64,000 nt of DNA, from contig CP136892.1 of NCBI GenBank assembly GCA_034359265.1, positions 13,068,501-13,132,500 of the forward strand, read 5' to 3'. The DNA is from Canna indica. Taxonomy: Eukaryota; Streptophyta; Magnoliopsida; Zingiberales; Cannaceae. The translations under genes and the position numbers were made by a program. Shown here piece by piece: positions 34,398 to 47,392 of the stretch. Under the pieces are notes generated by a model, which was not told the origin of the DNA, ran no database searches, and worked only from the letters and a program-made list of their open reading frames with translations. How positions within the stretch are numbered: position 1 is the first letter of the stretch; every line of letters begins with the position of its first letter.

Positions 34398-36763
34398 CTA
34401 TTGAAACCCATTCTTGTGCAGCCAAGTTGGATGTGGCATTGCTACATGAGGAGGGAATCGTGATGATGCTGCAGCTGAGGTGGCAAACATTTGTGGCACC
34501 GGGATGGCACCCGGATGCAGCCAGTTGCTTCTACCATCGCTCCAATTCAGTAGTCTCGACGGCCGTTGTTGTTCGCCGGCAATCGCCAACTGGCCGCCAT
34601 CGGAACTCTTGTCGCCACTGCTACCCACAAGCTGTAGCACATGCATGCACTAGTTAGCATAGTCCTCAATAAATAGAGCATCACAACGAGAGCTTTATGG
34701 TTAGGATTATTGCTAATTATGCACCTGGTGATAATTAGTATGGGGGTTGAACTATGAATGCCCCATTTATTAGTTGGGAACAAACAAATGACCGCTAAAT
34801 CTTTTTTCTTGTCTTTGTGAGCATCGAGGATATAAATGGACACATTGAGCCCTTTTCTCATCTTATCAAATTTAATATGATATAAAAGTAGGAGATTGTG
34901 AATTCAAATCTTGCTAGTCTCAATATGTAAAGAAATTAACTCTTGTCAAATTAAGTCAGCTCATATGTTAATTAAGTACATAAAAGAATAAATCAAACAT
35001 TTTCTGACCACTTGATATTTGGCAAAATTGGCTAGTCAATCAAATTTAACATAACAACTATGTGTAGTTATAATCATCTTACCTTCTTGCTTGTCCCCCA
35101 ATGAGATTCGAACCCCGTCGGAACGCGCTGATCACTGCCGATTGGATCGAGAGTACTACTTGTTGGAGCAGTGCTTCCCAAGCTCAGGTCAAGGTTGTGT
35201 TCATTCTGATTGTCTGCAAACAACAGACAATACAAAAACACGCTTCAATTAATTTTGAAAACAGTATATATAAAAATATATATAGCAAGTAACCCACCAC
35301 TGGAATTAAGCTCATCCTGATATATGCTCGGATCAAAGTTAGTAACTGCATCTTTTCCGTAACATTTGATTGCAGCTTTGTCATACGCCCTGCAAAACCA
35401 ACCTCAATTAAACTACTCGACATTCAAGATGTTATGAACTTTGCGGACCTGAATCCACCTTGCAGCTTCCACTTCGGTGTCAAACAGGCCCAGGTATACG
35501 TATCTGTTTCAAGAACACAAATCACAAGTTCAAGCATATTCAAACATGGACTGAAGCAGCAAAAGGAAATGAAGAGCAAGGCATTAGACATACTTTTTTC
35601 CCAAGAACTGGCCCATTCTTGCTTCCCATCTACCACATTTGTGCAGGGTAACCCCCCTGTACTTGGAGCTTCCTCTGGGAAAGCCGGTGCTCTGCCGTCG
35701 AAGAACATGAACAAATTCCTCCTTGGTGAGATTGTTCATCTGCCGCCACCAACCAAAGCGTTGCTTATTCTTACCATTTTATCTTCCATTCTACATAAAC
35801 CATGGAATCACAGAGACAAAAAATAATAACGAAAATTGACCTGTTTGATGTCGTCCTCGTAATCTTCCAGGTTGAAATTGATATCGGCATCCACACCTCG
35901 AAATTTGATGGCTGCTCGGTCGTACGCTCTGCAACGCCAAATTCCTGGATGTGTTAGTGTTATTTGATGCTGAAATAGACAGCATCAAAAACCGTAGTTA
36001 ATTATACCTTGCTGCTGCGTGAGCAGTGTCGAATCCACCTACAGAAATAAACGATTTCAGCAGTGATTGTGATAGAGCAGGCAGAATCCTTTATAGTAAT
36101 CCAGCAGATAAATATGTAGATATGCTTACCCAAATAGACCTGCTTGCCGCAGTCCCTGCACATAAATGATGAACAAACAATCCATGAATTGATTTGATAA
36201 CATCGAGCAAGGAAAGGCGAAAAAAAGAAAGAACAAATCGCAATACGATTTCTTCTTCTCCGATTTAGGCAGCAACACAAGGAGATCGAACGCTGACCGA
36301 CTCACCAAATATGCGACTCCCACCGACCGGTACGCCGGTAGAATGTGACACCCCGATACTGCGAGCTTCTCGACCTCGGGCCACGCCGGCTCTTCTTGAC
36401 AGGCTGCTGCGACGCGTCGGCCACCCTCCCGCCGCCCATCTCGGAGGACTGGCTGAACTGAACACCGACCCAGTGCGCCGGCGGCAACGCACTCCCCGCC
36501 GCCGCCGCCGCCGCCGCCGCCGATTCGACGACCTCCTCCTCCTCGACCGGGAAGAACTGCCGCGTGACGGCGGGCTCGCGGCCGGGGACGGAGAATCCGA
36601 AAATCCTGCAGTCTCCGCCGTCGGGCTCGACGGCGGAGGAGCTAGAGTTGTCGTCGTCGTCGTCGTCGTCGGTGGAGGGGGTCTCGGGGCCCTTCCCCTT
36701 GTTGTCGGGGTGCTCCCCATGACGAGGCTCGTGGTCCGGCGAGTCATTGAGATCCCACATCAT
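34398..36763 (-). CDS. AP2-type transcription factor with two AP2 domains, IDS1/TOE-like, miR172-targeted
   Basis: Nine exons in transcript order: 36763-36306, 36155-36130, 36038-36008, 35928-35841, 35739-35594, 35503-35459, 35389-35298, 35213-35083, 34631-34398. They give 416 residues with consistent phases. The 26- and 31-bp mini-exons inside the first AP2 domain are typical of AP2 genes. The protein starts MMWDLNDSP, an EAR-like start shared with IDS1-type proteins. An acidic stretch and TRQFFP follow, then the basic motif [13 protein letters not shown] (123-135). AP2 domain 1 is at about 136-198 ([18 protein letters not shown]) and domain 2 at about 228-290 ([19 protein letters not shown]). 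A second repressor-like motif LDLSLG is at about 302-307. Such proteins repress flowering and set floral and inflorescence identity. The second ATG, one codon downstream, could also start. The C-terminal part is short for the clade. Confidence 0.93.
34454..34474 (-). promoter_or_regulatory. miR172 target site in the last AP2 exon
   Basis: On the minus strand the 21 bases begin CTGCAGCATCATCACGATTC, which pairs with miR172 along nearly its whole length. In frame it encodes A-A-S-S-R-F-P, the peptide always found at this place in miR172-regulated AP2 genes. miR172 would lower translation and cut the transcript. Confidence 0.92.
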
Positions 36764-36863
36764 CTCGGCTTCCTCTTCTACCTTCTCTTCTTGGGCAGAA
36801 ATAGAAACAGCCTTCAACTGCAAAAGCTTTGAGATAATTTTTTCCCACTTCCTTTTATTTATT

Positions 36864-36919
36864 AATTATAATAATAATAATAATAATAATTATAATTATA
36901 ATTATAATTATTATTATTC
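36864..36919. repeat. AAT/ATT microsatellite upstream of the AP2 gene
   Basis: Runs of AAT followed by AATTAT units about 100-155 bp upstream of the AP2 ATG, probably within the 5' leader or promoter. Confidence 0.85.
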
Positions 36920-39900
36920 CTCATTTTTACAAAATAAAAAAAAATCTAGTTTGTTGTTGCCGTCCAGATCTCTAATTTAACCGAGAAAAGAGAAATGAGA
37001 TAATTTATTTTCTTTTCCAGTTTCTTGTTTTGTTTCTTCAACAGACAACAGTAACTTTCTTATTCTGAAACCCAAAACCTAGGACAGCCGGTGAGGCAAA
37101 AAAAAGCCCGCACCACTTTTGCCTGCTTCCGTTTGTTAAGAGCTCAATTAATTAACCAAATAAAAGAAAACTGGTCCGCTAATCCGGTTCACGCGCTCTA
37201 CTCCTCCGCGGCGCAATAAAAGCGACTCCTTACCTCATTCTTCTTTCTCTCTGGCTTGATTTGGAATTGCTTGTGGCGGTGTGCGATGCGTGTCCGGGTG
37301 CCATTTATGGGAGTAGTTTCTGCTGGGCACGCTGCTGTCTGAATTCTGAATCGGATGCGTGCGCGCAGTAGTAGATCCGGATCCGGATCCGGGAGGGCGT
37401 CACTGCAGCGTGCTGTTTTCTTGTTCCTTTGAATTAGTTTGTACAGTTAAGTATGAGGATTGGTTTATACTGCAATATTGAATTGAATGAAAGAAAAAAT
37501 AATTTTATAAGCCAATTATTATAACACGTAAACGCAATAATATACGTACAAAATATATTATAAAAATATTAATAAGACACCTAAAATATTATAATTAAAA
37601 ATTAAATTCAAGATCTAAATAATATAGATGTTCCTATCACTTTGAGCGTAAATGGATTCACACGTGCCTCTCCGTTTTTTTTTCATTTATATATCTCTCT
37701 CGTAACACAGGTTGTCCTAACTCGTAAGCTCATAATTAATGAATGTGTGAGTCAAACCTAATGGCTCTGATGATGTCATTTAATTATTAGGATGTAAATG
37801 GGTCAAATCCTGAACCTCCGTGTACCCAAGTATATTAGGTTAGGTAAATGACAAAAAGGGTCAAAACTCATCGACCTAATTTAAAGGAATTTGAAATTTT
37901 GATAGTAAGGACATGTGTGATTCATATTTTATGATACTGTACATTACAACTAGCTTAAACATGTGCAAAATTCGTCGCATGACAAAATTGGTGGGATCAC
38001 ATTGTAATTTTGCTATTTATTGTACCATGAAAAATTACGGTGTACAATAGATTTTTTTCTAGGACAAGCAAGTAAGTCTACTTATTTATTCTTGAAATAA
38101 AATTATGATTTCCGCGCTGTCCTTACGTCTGAAACTCCTATTAGGCAACGGTCTCTTATATCAGTGACTTCATTTTCACGGTATATATCTCTCTCTGTCT
38201 GCATTGGGGAACATTATAGAGAGTGTGAACAAGAGACGCATCCGTAGTGTTGATATATCGAGCTGTAAATCATATTGCTAGTGTCGGTCAACATTGCGAA
38301 TCATGTCAACAATGTCAATAATGCTGCAGATCGCATCTGCAACGTTGGCCGACTCTACCTTAGTGTTGACAGACACGTTTCGTAGCATCGTCCAACATTA
38401 TAGATGTGGGAGGGGACGCTCGTGTCTATATATATATATTCTCTCTTACTGTTTTTTAATAATATAATATCTTTTTTGATAATTTATGCACACAAAAGTA
38501 TTTCAGCTAATATATATTGTCCTATGTCATGATAATAAAAAACAAACACAAAACATCACTAATTTTTCATCCAGTACAATGCAAAATAAGGATGATATAA
38601 TTTTTTGTCATGTATTGGCTTGTACTGTCCAATACACGTATACAAACACACCCTAAGTGGGTAATTATCCTGTTTCGAACTCGATTATTATCCTATCCCA
38701 TGGCCAATTTTGTAAAATAAACGGGGGACACGGGCCGGTGTCCTGTCCCTTATTTTTTTGCAAAACAGATGAGCCCTAAGAGTGCTTGATTTGCTCACTA
38801 AATTGAGTTGAATAAATTAGAAAATGAGTAAATTGGAACAATAATAATCATTTTAGTATTTGATTTTTTTGGCTAGTTGACGAAAATAAATAAATAAATA
38901 AATAAATTATTATTCCATTTTTAGTTGGTAGCAGGAATAGACCATGAATAGCATAAAAATATTAAATGAATAACATTGAAGACTAACTGTATATTGACAT
39001 ATTTATATGTACAATAAGTAGCATATTTATATTATAAATTAATCATAATGAAAAATAATAAATAAATAAAATTTAGGAAAAATTAAAACATAATTTAATA
39101 ATAGACAAAAGTATTATATAAACACAAATATTAACATATATTAGATAATACTAATATTAATGATTATATATAATAGAAAACATTATATATATATATATAT
39201 ATATATATATAAGATTAGTGTTTAAAATAACCGAATATAAATATTTCTATATTCAGTCATTATTAGATTATCAGATTTAAATATAATTAGTTTAATAATT
39301 AATGAGTAATAGCAAAAAAATACATTTATTCTTGATAGCTCAAATATTAGTCAAGAAATAATTAGTTCAAAAATAATCATTGCTTATTAAATAACTAATT
39401 TTTAACTAATCCTTAATTAACTATGTCAAATCAAATATAAAATTAAATAGGAAATAACTATTCTTGATCTATTATGTGAACCAAATGAAAAATTCGACTG
39501 AAGTATATATGAACATTTTGAATATCTAAATTAAAGTAAATAAACTCAAGGGCCCATTTGTTTCGTTAAAAAACGAAGGACTGGACTGAATTTCGGCTCT
39601 TGTCCCCTATTTATTTTGTGAAAATAGGGAGGGATAGGATTTTAAATCATGTTCGGGACAAGATTTTGAGCTCTTTTGGTGTACCGAGAAAATTCTCGGT
39701 CCCCGTAATAGGGCGGAGGATTTTGATGCGAAAAGACCTCGTTGCCCTCCACTAAACACGGGTCTCCCTCCTCTCGCCTCCTCTCCCCGATCTCCCTCTC
39801 CGATCTCCCTCCTCTCGCCTCTCTCGCTGGTCTCACCTCCTCTCCCCGATCTCACCTCCTCTCGTCTCTCTCGCCTCTTTAATGTTGGACTATTGATGTT

Positions 39901-40169
39901 TGTGAGGTGACCTTAATTATACGTACTTACCGAGATCAAACTCTCATAGCCTAGCAAATCTAGTAGTAAGAAAATAAAAAAATAATTTTAATTGTATTTC
40001 TAATTATAATTTGCTAATATACCTACTAATTAATAAGAGAAAAAAAGTAAGATATTGATGGCGACCATGATTTAAGAGAATTCAAATTGGCATTCAAAAC
40101 TTGGAAATGTTTGAATAGGGATATATACTTTCATAATCATATTTAGGAAATAGGAAAGCATAGGAGTTG
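36920..40169. other. Upstream flank of the AP2 gene and intergenic DNA
   Basis: Bases about 37130-37440 are less AT-rich and probably hold the AP2 promoter; GATCCGGATCCGGATCCGG lies at about 37375. The rest is AT-rich and includes an (AT)n tract at about 39187-39212 and a CT-rich block (CTCTCGCCTC-type words) at about 39765-39880. No gene is visible. Confidence 0.5.
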
Positions 40170-40177
40170 GAGTTTTG

Positions 40178-40987
40178 GTGTTGTTTGATTAGCGAAAACT
40201 ATTTTTTAGTTTGATTTTAATAAATTAAAAATTTGGTTTTGGTTTTTAATTTTCAATTTTTTGAAAATACGTTTGGTTAATAAAAATAATATCAATTTCA
40301 TGAAATCAGTGAATATTTATTTGGTTATAAAAAATAATATTAATTTTTCTTGAACAACTTAGTAGTAATTTGATTTTTAATTAAATAGTAACTAATTCAT
40401 ATAAATAATTTATAAAACTTAATATGGTCGTAGAAAAAAATCACATATTGTATTTAGAAAAAAATCAAATATATTTATAAAATTAAATATTTGTTAATAT
40501 GATTATAAAATATTTATAAGATTTAATTAATTAAGTTATTGATGATTTAAAATTTTTTTTGTTTAATTAGATATAAAATTAATTAATAAATATTATAAAA
40601 TTTCAAAAAAATAAGTTCGATAGTCTGATTTAAGATTACTCTTTATATAATAGTTTGAGTTAAAAATTATGATTTTTATTTTTATTTTTATAAATTAGAT
40701 ATAGTTTGATTTTTTTTTAATTAATTAATTTTATAAAAAATATTTATAATTATAAAATTATCACTGCATTTTGATAACGAAATCGACAGTCTCGAAACCA
40801 CATAAAATAATCTTTTGATGTTTTTATTTTTATAAAGAAAAATTAGTTTCGTTGAAATTTATTTTCATTCTAGTTTCGATTCAATTTTATAAAAATATTG
40901 AACCAAATATATTTTCGTAAGCAATTTTGATTTCGATGAAATCAAAATTATGAAAATAAATTTAATTTCGCTAATCAAATAGACATT
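40178..40987 (-). mobile_element. MITE-N copy 2, inverted relative to copy 1
   Basis: Starts GTGTTGTTTGATTAGC and ends, as reverse complement, AATGTCTATTTGATTAGC. A perfect 8-bp direct repeat GAGTTTTG flanks it (40170-40177, 40988-40995), which points to a hAT-type non-autonomous element. Its reverse complement matches copy 1 along most of its length, for example GTCGATTTCGTTATCAAAA. No coding sequence. Confidence 0.8.
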
Positions 40988-41317
40988 GAGTTTTGTTCCA
41001 ATTAGACAAACAAAAGAAAGATTGAATGGATAGGAATTAAGTAGTCTTGGTTTGGTCGGGAGATTTTAAGCATGAGATGCATGCATGCATTAGTACTAGA
41101 GATTTCTAACAACAGTAGACCTTTCAAAAAGTTGAATGGTTATCTCAGCTATTCAATGTTGTAGTTTGGAGGGCCTCAATTTAATTGGTGTTGACCATCC
41201 TTTTATTTATTCATTTTTTTTGTGTTGACTTCCCAATAATATCTTACGTAGAGGCCCAACATTTCATGCCTCGTTAAAAGGATCAATGCAACTACTCTAA
41301 TTAGTATTTATTAGTAG

Positions 41318-41748
41318 AAGTGCAATAAAAGTACTATAAATTTTAAAGTTTTTGTACTTAGATCCTATAAATTTAATTTTGATATTTTTAATCTTGTATA
41401 TTTACTTCGTAGCACAAATTTCATCATATATGTGACGGTCCGTTAACTCTTCGTCCACGTGGACATAATGTCATTTATACACGTTGAAAGATTTATTCCT
41501 ATAAATTTTATTTCGTAATTTTAAGTCTTATACGTTTGGTCCTACCCGTGACGGTTCATTAACTCTCCGTCCACAAAAAATAAACGATGTTATGTTTATG
41601 TTGACAGAGTTAACGGACCGTCATGGATAAGATCAAATCTGCACTACGAAGCAAACGTATAGGAGTGAAAAAACTGAAATAAAATTTATAAGACAAATTC
41701 AAAAAAATTAAAATCTATAGGACTTTGGTTTGGTAGCTCTTCTCTAGT
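41318..41748. repeat. Fold-back element with arms of about 190 bp
   Basis: The left arm, from about AGAAGTGCAATAAAAGTAC, pairs with the right arm ending near GGTTTGGTAGCTCTTCT. Inside, TGACGGTCCGTTAACTC at about 41431 is inverted as GAGTTAACGGACCGTCA at about 41607, and a third diverged copy (GTGACGGTTCATTAACTC) sits at about 41550. The borders are approximate. It is probably a MITE or fold-back element; no coding sequence. Confidence 0.65.
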
Positions 41749-42169
41749 TTTTTTTTTTTTTTTTTTTGATAAAAGATAAAAGAGTATTTATTAGGTTATT
41801 TTTAATTAGAGCATGTCAGTGAAAAATACTAATTGAATTAGATCGTACTGAGATGACTACAATCGACTCGAGTAAATTGGATAATAAGTAGGTAAGGAGT
41901 CAAAATCAAATATTCATTTAAGACAATAGTCCAATCTTATCATATGTCAATTGTTGTTAAATGAGTATAAATTAATCTACTTAAAATAACATGATCGTAT
42001 CAATCGATTAATGTTACTCATTGGTGAGACTAGTATGACATTGGGCTGTTTTTTTTTTGTCCAAATGGGAAAAATCTTTCAAGAATGACATCCCTTATAA
42101 ACTTAACAAAATTTGACCAAGAAAAAAAAAAGGATAAAATTATTCTCATGGATACTCGACCCGTATGAT

Positions 42170-42410
42170 GAAAAACGTGTCTGTTTCAACAACCCATCAA
42201 GGTGTCACCAGCCTAAGACAAGTTGGAAAAAAATCGTCTAGGTGTCACCAACCCAAGACAACCCCAGGAACAATCGTCCATATGCCAACAACAATGGATA
42301 ACGACAACATACCCCACCCCGCCTTGGATGTCAACAACTCAGGATAACTCGGGACAATCCGTCTAATGTGTCGACAACTCGCCAATGGAGTTAACAACTC
42401 AGGACAAAGA
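42170..42410. repeat. Degenerate minisatellite
   Basis: Irregular repeats of about 35-45 bp built on GGTGTCACCAACCCAAGAC, GTCAACAACTCAGGA and GGACAATCCGTCT words. No plausible protein. Confidence 0.5.
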
Positions 42411-43105
42411 CAAAACACTCTGCTCTGGTATTTTTGTTTGCTTGTGTGATTTTCGTTTGTGTTGTTGATGGCTTACAAGAAGAGCAATAATCTTGCAGTA
42501 CATGGTTCATACCAAAGATGATTACGAGATAATTGCTGAAATTACGGGATCGGGGTGTCTCAAAATTTGATACCAAATAATTTTTTTATTCATGCATGCA
42601 AAATATGATTATTTTTTATTAATATTATATGAAAGGTTAGTTTTTAAATTACTTATCCCAAAAGGGTAAATCCCCACAATTTGATCTATGACATTCTAGT
42701 CAAAGGTTACTTAGAGTTATGTGTTTCTTTCAAACCTACCTGATATTATCCGAACCAAACTAATAGATTTAAAGTATTTGATTTTTAATAACCCTAAAAT
42801 CAAATAGGACTAAACTTCACTAAGGATAAATAGAATTTAGGTTTTTTCCTAAACTAAAATTTTTAAAATCAGAATCAAATTAAAAAAAAATACTCAAAAT
42901 ATTTTTATATCAAAACTATCTAAAGTTGTCATTTTGATTATGAAAATGCATCATAAAATCTTCAAGAAAATCACAATAATTCTAAATTAATGGATGAATT
43001 TTTTATAATTTTTTATAGAAATTTTAAGATGTATTTTCATGATCAAATAACTATTTTCAAGAGTTTTAAGTGACTATTTTAATCATGAAAATACATTCTA
43101 AAATA

Positions 43106-46100
43106 TAGGGGTGAGCGGGTCCGGCTACCCTATAATTTTTAGGATACTCGGATCCTACCATATAGGGGATTGATTCCCAATTTTTCGACCCGAACCCTAC
43201 CCCGTGGAACTTGGAATCGGACCCTACTCGGAACCTGTGGTTTCGATTTCGGGTACCCTGTTGGAACCTATAGTATAGGTTCCGGGTTCCAACCCGAAGC
43301 CTATTAGAACCGGTTGGAACCTATTTTTTTCCATCTTTTCAATTTTCATCACAATTCAATAAATAAAAAAAAGACTACAAGTATAACTAAACTAACAAAT
43401 GCATAATGAAAACATGAAAAATATCCATAATACAAACTTATAACAAATACAAATTCCACCAACAAATATCCATAATGAGTCAATGACATAATGTCCACTA
43501 AATTTACTCATAACATAAACAAACACACACATAGTGTCCATTAACAAAGTTTACTAACAAATACATAATAAAATACATACTCATAATAAATATCCATAAT
43601 GCAGACTCGTACAGAGTTACTCATCCAAAATACATACTCATATAAAATTTACTCACTTACATGACCATTAACAACAAACATGGAAATAAAAATTAGAAAA
43701 GTATACAAATATCCAACTGCATATCAATCCACTATTCCACCATCATATCTGTTGCGACGCAACTAAGTTCTACAAAAAAAAATCGTGTTAGAATGAATAA
43801 AATAGTAAAATAGTACAAGTAAAAATTAAATAAAAACACGAAAGCACACAACAATTACAAATATGCTCCTAACACATATCATTCTCATAATTTTCTGCAT
43901 CTTTCAAATATTGCTTAATAGTGATCGGATTTTGAGATGAGCGTAACCAATCTTGTGCACAAATCAAGACTTCCACGAATTTAAGAGTAAGCGAGTTGCA
44001 AAATTGATCAAGTACTCGACCAGATATGTTGGAAGCTGATTCTGAAGCTACCATGGATACTGGGATGGCTAAGATGTCTTCTGCCATAAAACTAAGAATT
44101 TTGTAGGTTGACTTCTCTTCATTCCACCACTTCAATATATACATTAAATCTTTCACTATCCGGTTCACGACGACTGCTAAGATACCTCTCTAATTCAGAT
44201 TTCGACCCCAATTCTTCCTCATCTATGTCATCCTTGTACCAATCTTTCACAAGATTTATCAGATTCACAAAAGCATTATCACCACCAGTAGCTTGAAGAT
44301 GTGATTGAGTGTTAGACTCATCCATCACACTAGAAGGCTATTCTGAAGAAGAACAAGATTTCTCATAAAATGCAAAAAGACGTTCCAAGACCCTCGTTAC
44401 ATTCTGAGCCATCTCCTCTACTCTATCAGCGTGCATCACAACAAATTCTTCGACAACAATACTTCAAAAATCTCAGGTTATATCAAGGATCTAATACAAC
44501 AGCTATCAACACCATCATATTTGTTCTCTCTACACTCCCATAATACTTGCCAAACTTTTCTCTTATTTTTCTAGCCATTGACAAAAGACAGGGATTAGAA
44601 TCTCTTTCACACTCAATCAGTGTAGAAAACATGCTAACAACTTCTTGAAAGTAATGGTTACATATTACATAGAGACTCCCTGACATTCTATTTGTAGCTT
44701 CATAAAAGTTTATCAAGAATAAAAACAACATGGATGCACTATCCCAATCCTCACTCGTCGAGACTCCACAATCAAGCTCATTCACAAAAGCAATATCATC
44801 TTCTTCAAGTCTTCCAAAGGCCGATCTGAACTTAAGAGCAGTTTCTAACATAAGATACGTAGAATTCCATCTAGTGGTGACATCAAGACAAATAAGTTAT
44901 GCCATTCTCAGTAATACAATGTTGAAATTGTTGAGCTCTATGTGGAGAATTCCTCACATATTTCACTACAACACAAATTCGAGAAATCGACTCACAAACC
45001 TCACTCAATTCATCTTTCACAATTAAATTCAATATGTGAGCTACACACCTCATATGAAAAAACTCACCACCTAAAACAATCACATTTTTCAATTTATTCT
45101 TCCGATAGGCTACAGCCACATCATTAGAGCTAGCATTGTCAACTGTAATAGAGGATATACGATCTCTAATACCCCAATCAATAATGCATTTTTCCACCAT
45201 CTTACCAATCTCCTTATCCTTATGGCTAGGCATAACAACAAAATTCAGCAATCTCTTATGCAATATCCAATTATCATCAACAAAGTGTGCGATGAGAACT
45301 AAGTAGCTCAAATTTTAAATAGAACTCCAAATATTTCTGGTGACAACAATTCTACATTTTAGAGATGCTAGCTTATCCTCCAGGCAAGTTCTCTCACAAA
45401 CATAAAATTTCATGCAATCTCTCGCAACTGTAAACCTTGAAATTAATATGTTTAAATAAAGGTTGACATACAATCACAAAACTTTGAAAACCTTCACTTT
45501 CAACAATTGAAAATGGTTGCTCATCAACAATAACCATCTTAGTCAACATGTGCCTACAATAATCTTCATTATATTTCCAAGTTGTGAGTGTCCTCACATT
45601 TTCCCCATCGGCTCCAAGTTTACAAAATGATGAAAGCAACTTTTGCTTTTTGTCAAGATTTGGAGGATATTTAAAATAAGTTTTCAAATGCTTCCACATG
45701 GATGAAGTACCCCAATCAACATTATAAATAATATTCATATTACAATAGTTGCAAAATGAAACATCTTTACCAATTTTCTCATCATTTATTTTCTTAAGAA
45801 AATGATCCCAAATCTCGGACCTCGACTTCTTGGAACCCATTTTGGTTGATGATTGTGCACATAGTATGGACCCGGTGTCAGCTGCATCATTAGCTGAATT
45901 GTCCATATGAAAAAATATAATAAAAAATTTAGTTAATCAAAATGTTGGAATATGTTAGGTAATTAATCCATCTGCCTAATTAGTTAAATAAAAAAAAATC
46001 AGTTAATTAATGAAACATATTAATTGGATAATGCAAAATATGAACACAGATGATCAATTCTAAGTAAAAGAAGTTTGCATCGATGAAACATAGCCTGAAA

Positions 46101-47384
46101 TCATATCAAGATGCATGTAGAATTTATTTTTATTTGATCAAAATGATCAGAATCAACATCAGTTCTCATGTAAAATTAGTTATAAACTCTAATCATCTCT
46201 AAGAAATGGTAAGCCAAGTAATGCCAATTGGATTCTTGGTCGGAGGTGCTCTCAAACACCTTGGAAATCAAATAAGGGCGGTCTTCTAACATATCTCCAA
46301 ATCCGAACCAAAAGAGAACCTAATTTTCAACGAGGAACAACTTGAGAGCCCTATTTCCTCTTGCAAGGTAACTTGAAACTGGACTAAAATGAAAAATAAA
46401 CCCCACCAAGGCTACACAGAAAAATGCAATCTTTTTTTGATTGTCTACTGAAACAGGATCTGGGATCCATGTTTAAATATCAAACACAATGATCAGTATA
46501 CAATATAAAGCCCATAAAAATCAAAACTTTTGGTCTTTTTTGGTAAGCTAGCTAGCCAGAACCAATGAATCGTCGATCTGGGTAGCGGAGAATGCAACCT
46601 ATAAATCTTATCAGAAGGACTTAAAAATGATCTAATTATTGGGAGAAAAAAATTAGAGAGAGGGGGAGAGAAAGAGAGAGAAAGAGAAAAGAGAGAGGAA
46701 GTGTGGGAGAGACATCAAAGATCAAAACATTAGAGCCAAGAACCTGTCCCAAAAAATTAGCCCATAGAACAAGGATTCCAGCAGAAAGATACAAACTTTA
46801 CTTGCAAACTCGCATCTTCTCCTTCGGATTTGGTCCCCTAAGATCAAAAACAAAAGAAAAATCACATCTTTAGCATCATTGAAGCAAATCAGAGCTCATT
46901 TTCTATCAATTAAAGCAAAAAATTACAGGAAAGTGGAAGGGAAGAGATGGAGATCTCGAAGAAGAGAAAACAGAGATAGACACTCATAAATACGAGAGAG
47001 ATGGAGAGTCAAAGGGAGGGAGGTGCGACGACTGTGGAGAGATGCGTGTGTTTGCGACTGCGCGTGAGCCGTGAGGTGAGAGAGAGAGAGAGAGATGGGA
47101 AGTTAGGGTTACTGGGTTAGTGATTTAGATGATTAACGGGTTTGAGTTAATGGGTTTTGAATAATACCTATTATCTAATATACCATATTCAGATTTTTGT
47201 ATATATTTAAAAAATGGTTCCGGTACCCAGAACTATATATGGAACCAGAATCGGAACCGAATTTAATCGGTTCCTTGATTCGTTACCCGGACCCTACCTG
47301 AATTTTTTGGGTCTACCCGGAACCTACCGTATTGAGTAGGTTCCAACCGGTTTCGGGTCTACTCAATACCCATACACACTCCTA
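43106..47384 (-). mobile_element. hAT-B: decayed hAT transposon
   Basis: The left end TAGGGGTGAGC at 43106 and the right end, as reverse complement TAGGAGTGTG, close the element. The flanks CTAAAATA (43098-43105) and CTAAAATT (47385-47392) match at 7 of 8 bases. Both ends are rich in GGAACC, GGTTCC and GGGTACC words, shared with the short copies at 28588 and 63084. The transposase lies on the minus strand. Bases 45907-47100 form the 5' part and include GA-rich tracts near 46655-46700 and 47080-47096. Confidence 0.85.
43869..45906 (-). pseudogene. hAT transposase of RICESLEEPER/ZBED type, broken
   Basis: From ATG 45906 the first block (to 45394) has a BED zinc finger (SEIWDHFLKK, FCNYCN, GTSSMWKHLKTYFKYPPN). 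Block 44883-45311 matches the central core with ITVDNASSND (likely a catalytic Asp) and CVAHILNLIVKD. Block 44483-44851 covers the DUF4413-like part (DWDSASMLFLFL, NHYFQEV and MARKIREKFGKYYG). Blocks 44119-44328 and 43869-44168 hold the end with the dimerization motif VASESASNISGRVLDQF and ALICAQDWLR-like VLICAQDWLR. The blocks lie in different frames with stops between them, so several frameshifts have killed the gene. The ancestral enzyme would have cut and pasted hAT-B and its short relatives. Confidence 0.88.
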
Positions 47385-47392
47385 CTAAAATT

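Noticed and set aside
36764..36823. Extension of the AP2 protein by 20 residues upstream of MMWDLNDSP
   Set aside because: The apparent start at 36823 is TTG, and family members start at the WDLN motif.
36311..36832. Plus-strand open frame of 173 codons opposite AP2 exon 1
   Set aside because: It is the antisense shadow of a GC-rich exon; valine and glycine runs mirror Asp and Ala codons of the real gene.
39545..39990. Possible transposon start GGGCCCATTTGTTTCG
   Set aside because: No partner terminus was found; the CT-rich block downstream shows no structure.
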